Source of the DNA: Streptomyces viridochromogenes DSM 40736
GTDB taxonomy: Bacteria > Actinomycetota > Actinomycetes > Streptomycetales > Streptomycetaceae
DNA length: 42,226 nt
Assembly (NCBI RefSeq): GCF_000158955.1
Contig: NZ_GG657757.1
Location: 1,924,745 to 1,966,970, forward strand
Direction of reading: 5' to 3'
Within the stretch, counting starts at the first letter, position 1. The number at the start of each line of letters is the position of its first letter. Below are positions 41,165 to 42,226 of the stretch, in pieces. Position numbers and translations under genes: made by a program. The notes under the pieces were generated by a model, which saw nothing but the letters and a program-made list of their open reading frames with translations, had not been told where the DNA came from and made no database searches.

Positions 41165-42226
41165 TCACATGAGCGGTACCAGGAAGCGCCGCAGCGCCTC
41201 CTCGTAGGCCGGCGGGTCGGCGTTCCACATCGCTCCGTGGGGAGCGCCGGCGACGCGGTGGAGGGCGACCATGTCCGGGCGGGTGTCGGCGAGATGGCGG
41301 GAGAGTCCCCAGGGGGCCACCGTGTCGTCCGGTCCGTGGATGACGAGCGCGGGGACGCGGAGCCCCGCGGCGGGAGGCGTGGCCGCGTCGCGGTCGCCGT
41401 ACAGGCCGGTGCGGCCCTGCGCGGCACGGACCGCCAGCGGCAGCAGCGCGCTTGGGGTGCGGCGGGCCGCGGCGAGGGCGCGCAGGGTTGCCTCCCAGCT
41501 GAGCACCGGCGAGTCCAGGACGAGCCCGGAGACCCGGTCGCGCAGTTCCGAGCGCGCGGCGGCGCGCAGGGCCATGGTGGCGCCGGTGGACCAGCCGAGC
41601 AGGACGACCTGCCGGGCGCCGTACCGCACGGCGTAGCGGATCGCCGCGTCGAGGTCGCGCCACTCGGTCTCGCCGAGGTGGTTCAGGCCGTCGGGACTGC
41701 GGGGCGCGCCGCGGTCGCCGCGGTAGGCGAGGGCGAGCACCGGGACGCGGTTGCGGTGCAGGAACCCCATGACGTTCATGGCGAGTTCGCGGGTGGTGCC
41801 CAGGCCGTGCACGGCGATCACCCAGGGTGTAAACAGTAACCGGGCACGAACCACAAGGGCAGGGCGCCGAGTTCGCCCGGGACGTCGACGTCGGCGTGCT
41901 CGATGCCGAGGGCGGCGCTCGGGTTGCCGACGTACACGTTCGGGGTGAGCCAGACCTTGTCGCCGCTTTCGAGGGTGCCGTGCGTGACCCGCTCCAGGCG
42001 GCGGACGACGGTGTCGGCGGTGCCGGGGACGTCGGCCAGGACGGGCCCGACGACCGCGTGGGAGCCGTCGCCGGAGAGGCCGTAGCGGCCGGGGCGCAGG
42101 GCGGCCAGGTCCCGGGTGAGGCTGATCTGCCCCGGCGCCGTGCCGTGCACGGTCAACCGGGGTTCGTGGGCAGCGGCCTGCCCGGGGGCGCCTTGAGCGC
42201 GCCCACTGGCCAGCCGGCCGGCGGCC
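41165..42226 (-). pseudogene. alpha/beta hydrolase, frameshifted, truncated at the window edge
   Basis: Two reading frames encode the halves of one protein. The upstream part (42226 to 41818) is open to the window edge and ends PLWFVPGYCLHPG-stop. The downstream part (from about 41854 to 41165) resumes at TPWVIAVHGLGTTRE with a full alpha/beta hydrolase core: nucleophile GWSTG, acid HGPDDTVAP and histidine GAPHG. Homologues I recall run WFVPG then about four residues then TWVIAVHGLGTTRE without a break. The junction (about 41820-41845) is AT-rich and out of frame by a net of one base lost or two gained. The sequence may be a pseudogene or an assembly error. Confidence 0.75.

Noticed and set aside
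41818..41854. Programmed -1 frameshift in the hydrolase
   Set aside because: The junction has no X XXY YYZ slippery heptamer in the reading frame and no clear downstream stimulatory structure. A mutation or assembly error is simpler.

Overview
The window looks like chromosomal DNA of a Streptomyces species: very high GC with strong third-position bias, frequent GTG/TTG starts, Actinobacteria-type families throughout, and a gene order resembling what I remember of the Streptomyces coelicolor SCO1808 to SCO1845 stretch (serB, fabG-inhA, tldD/tldE, tyrS, moaA, an acetate-type symporter, subtilases, cstA, gbn). It is conserved core-type DNA. I see no insertion sequence, prophage, CRISPR array, rRNA, tRNA or biosynthetic cluster.

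Layout. 1-5000: serB, a SixA-type phosphatase, two small membrane proteins, and a CynX/NimT exporter divergent from an FCD-type GntR regulator, with a probable shared operator. 5100-11250: the fabG-inhA fatty acid synthase type II operon, the coupled tldD-tldE protease pair, tyrS and its terminator. 11240-13670: a GlsB-type membrane protein, a DUF3099 protein, a structured RNA/terminator region, a small Cys/His protein and moaA. 13775-19180: a coupled DUF485/actP-like symporter operon and, divergently, two tandem secreted subtilases. 19260-25070: membrane proteins, a CopD-like protein, a sterol-desaturase-fold enzyme coupled to a lysoplasmalogenase, a DEDDh exonuclease with BRCT, a LIM-like mini protein, SURF1, and cstA with an internally shortened YbdD partner. 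27457-32484: a coupled symporter, ECF-type sigma factor and single-pass membrane protein, then a GH15 glucosidase and an SDR without the catalytic Tyr/Lys. 32557-35721: a five-gene Asp23/AmaP-type envelope operon, divergent from a protein that appears to hold two Asp23-like modules. 35749-42226: an enoyl-CoA hydratase, the nucleoid protein gene gbn, an ABC-F ATPase with a possible 7-codon leader ORF, a VOC protein, a winged-helix-containing unknown, and a frameshifted alpha/beta hydrolase running off the right edge.

How the genes work together. Many neighbours overlap by four bases (ATGA or GTGA): tldD/tldE, DUF485/actP, desaturase/lysoplasmalogenase, cstA/ybdD, symporter/sigma/membrane protein, and the Asp23 operon. 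This points to translational coupling of partner proteins. The observations I rate highest are the Asp23/AmaP cluster with its divergent tandem-Asp23-like partner, the run of GATC sites beside gbn (whose orthologue is reported to bind GATC), the ether-lipid-like desaturase/lysoplasmalogenase pair, the internally deleted YbdD, the leader ORF before the ABC-F gene, and the tandem hairpins before the 71-residue protein.
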